This document shows, one piece after another, positions 63,374 to 64,000 of a stretch of DNA of 64,000 nt. A model generated the notes under the pieces. That model was not told the DNA's origin. It saw only the letters and a list, made by a program, of their open reading frames with translations, and did not search any database. This stretch comes from Streptomyces diastaticus subsp. diastaticus (GTDB taxonomy: Bacteria; Actinomycetota; Actinomycetes; Streptomycetales; Streptomycetaceae). Location of the stretch: assembly GCF_011170125.1 (NCBI RefSeq), contig NZ_BLLN01000005.1, positions 1,860,001 through 1,924,000 of the forward strand, in the 5' to 3' direction. Both the position numbers and the translations under genes were made by a program. Within the stretch, counting starts at the first letter, position 1. Every line of letters begins with the position of its first letter.

Positions 63374-64000
63374 TCAGCTCCTGGGGACGCGGACGATCAG
63401 GGCGTCGCCCTGGCCGCCGCCGCCGCACAGGGCGGCCGCGCCGGTACCGCCGCCGCGCCGCTTCAGCTCCAGCGCGAGGTGGAGGACGAGGCGGGCGCCG
63501 GACATGCCGATGGGGTGGCCGAGCGCGATGGCGCCGCCGTTGACGTTGACCTTGTCGGAGGTGACCCCGAGGTCCTTCATGGACTGGACGGCGACGGCGG
63601 CGAACGCCTCGTTGATCTCGATGACGTCGAGGTCCCCGACGGTCAGGCCGTCCTTCTTCAGCGCGTGCGCGATGGCGTTGGAGGGCTGCGACTGGAGGGA
63701 GTTGTCGGGGCCGGAGACATTACCGTGGGCGCCGATCTCGGCGATCCACTCCAGACCCAGCTCCTCGGCCTTGGCCTTGCTCATGACCACCACGGCGGCG
63801 GCGCCGTCGGAGATCTGCGAGGAGGAGCCCGCGGTGATGGTGCCGTCCTTGGCGAAGGCGGGGCGCAGCTTGCCGAGCGACTCGGCGGTGGTCTCCGCGC
63901 GGATGCCCTCGTCCTTGGCGAAGACGACCGCGTCGCCCTTGCGCTGCGGGATCTCCACCGGGGTGATCTCGGCCTCGAAGACGCCGTTCTTCTGCGCGGC
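63374..64000 (-). CDS. Acetyl-CoA acetyltransferase (thiolase), N-terminus cut by window edge
   Basis: Only the last ~209 codons are in the window. Thiolase C-terminal signatures are present: [48 protein letters not shown] (catalytic His) and CGGGGQGDA (catalytic Cys). Condenses two acetyl-CoA or thiolyses acetoacetyl-CoA. It precedes meaB on the same strand but is separated by a strong terminator. In Streptomyces it often feeds the ethylmalonyl-CoA route. Confidence 0.94.
   Translation of the reverse strand, partial: AAQKNGVFEAEITPVEIPQRKGDAVVFAKDEGIRAETTAESLGKLRPAFAKDGTITAGSSSQISDGAAAVVVMSKAKAEELGLEWIAEIGAHGNVSGPDNSLQSQPSNAIAHALKKDGLTVGDLDVIEINEAFAAVAVQSMKDLGVTSDKVNVNGGAIALGHPIGMSGARLVLHLALELKRRGGGTGAAALCGGGGQGDALIVRVPRS

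Overview
The window is chromosomal DNA from a Streptomyces or a close streptomycete relative. Supporting signs are very high GC with strong third-position GC bias, many GTG/TTG starts, ATGA/GTGA/TGATG translational overlaps, and typical Streptomyces families: GlgE/TreS/Mak/GlgB, HelD, the CslA/GlxA/GH6 module, and a DUF6230-DUF6114 pair. From memory, much of the order (glgP...glgB, pfkA-pta-ackA-pyk, an IcmA-like mutase, meaB, a thiolase) resembles the central chromosome arm of S. coelicolor. The csl and urease blocks may be accessory modules set into that backbone. No comparison could be run, so this is recall.

Region 1 (1-12.9 kb) is alpha-glucan and trehalose metabolism. It holds a truncated glycogen phosphorylase gene, a secreted S8 protease, then glgE-treS, mak and glgB, which together form the GlgE pathway turning trehalose into branched glucan. 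GlgB carries a long Ala/Lys/Thr-rich N-terminal tail. Region 2 (12.9-21.2 kb) has a membrane protein, a HelD-family RNA polymerase helicase, a strong candidate small RNA with a consensus-like promoter and intrinsic terminator, a decayed ABC ATPase pseudogene, and a dicarboxylate symporter divergent from a CitA/CitB-type two-component pair. Region 3 (21.2-27.7 kb) is central carbon metabolism: pfkA, pta, ackA and pyk. Region 4 (27.7-36.2 kb) holds an envelope operon (DUF6230, DUF6114 and a secreted low-complexity protein), a thioredoxin-TPR protein, a TetR regulator, an isobutyryl-CoA mutase large subunit with a perfect palindrome in its promoter, a DUF3817 protein and a MarR regulator.

Region 5 (36.4-41.3 kb) is the apical-glycan module: GH6 cellulase-like protein, GlxA-type copper radical oxidase and CslA synthase. 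Region 6 (41.5-51 kb) contains a SUKH-like orphan, a thiamine-binding-family protein with a second DUF3817 protein, three tandem AIM24 proteins, a MarR regulator, a YjdJ/YjdI-like pair, an OmpR-type two-component system divergent from a PepSY protein, a hypothetical protein and a lipoprotein.

Region 7 (51.1-59.4 kb) is one minus-strand nitrogen operon: urea transporter, ureA, a His-rich CbiX-like protein, ureB, ureC, ureF, ureG, ureD and amt. No ureE is present. The His-rich protein, translationally coupled to ureB, is the best candidate for a nickel-handling replacement and is the most interesting gene in the window. Region 8 (59.5-64 kb) has paired CrcB/Fluc fluoride channels coupled to an FUSC-type transporter, then meaB and the C-terminal part of an acetyl-CoA acetyltransferase.

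No CRISPR array, tRNA, rRNA, insertion sequence or prophage was recognised.
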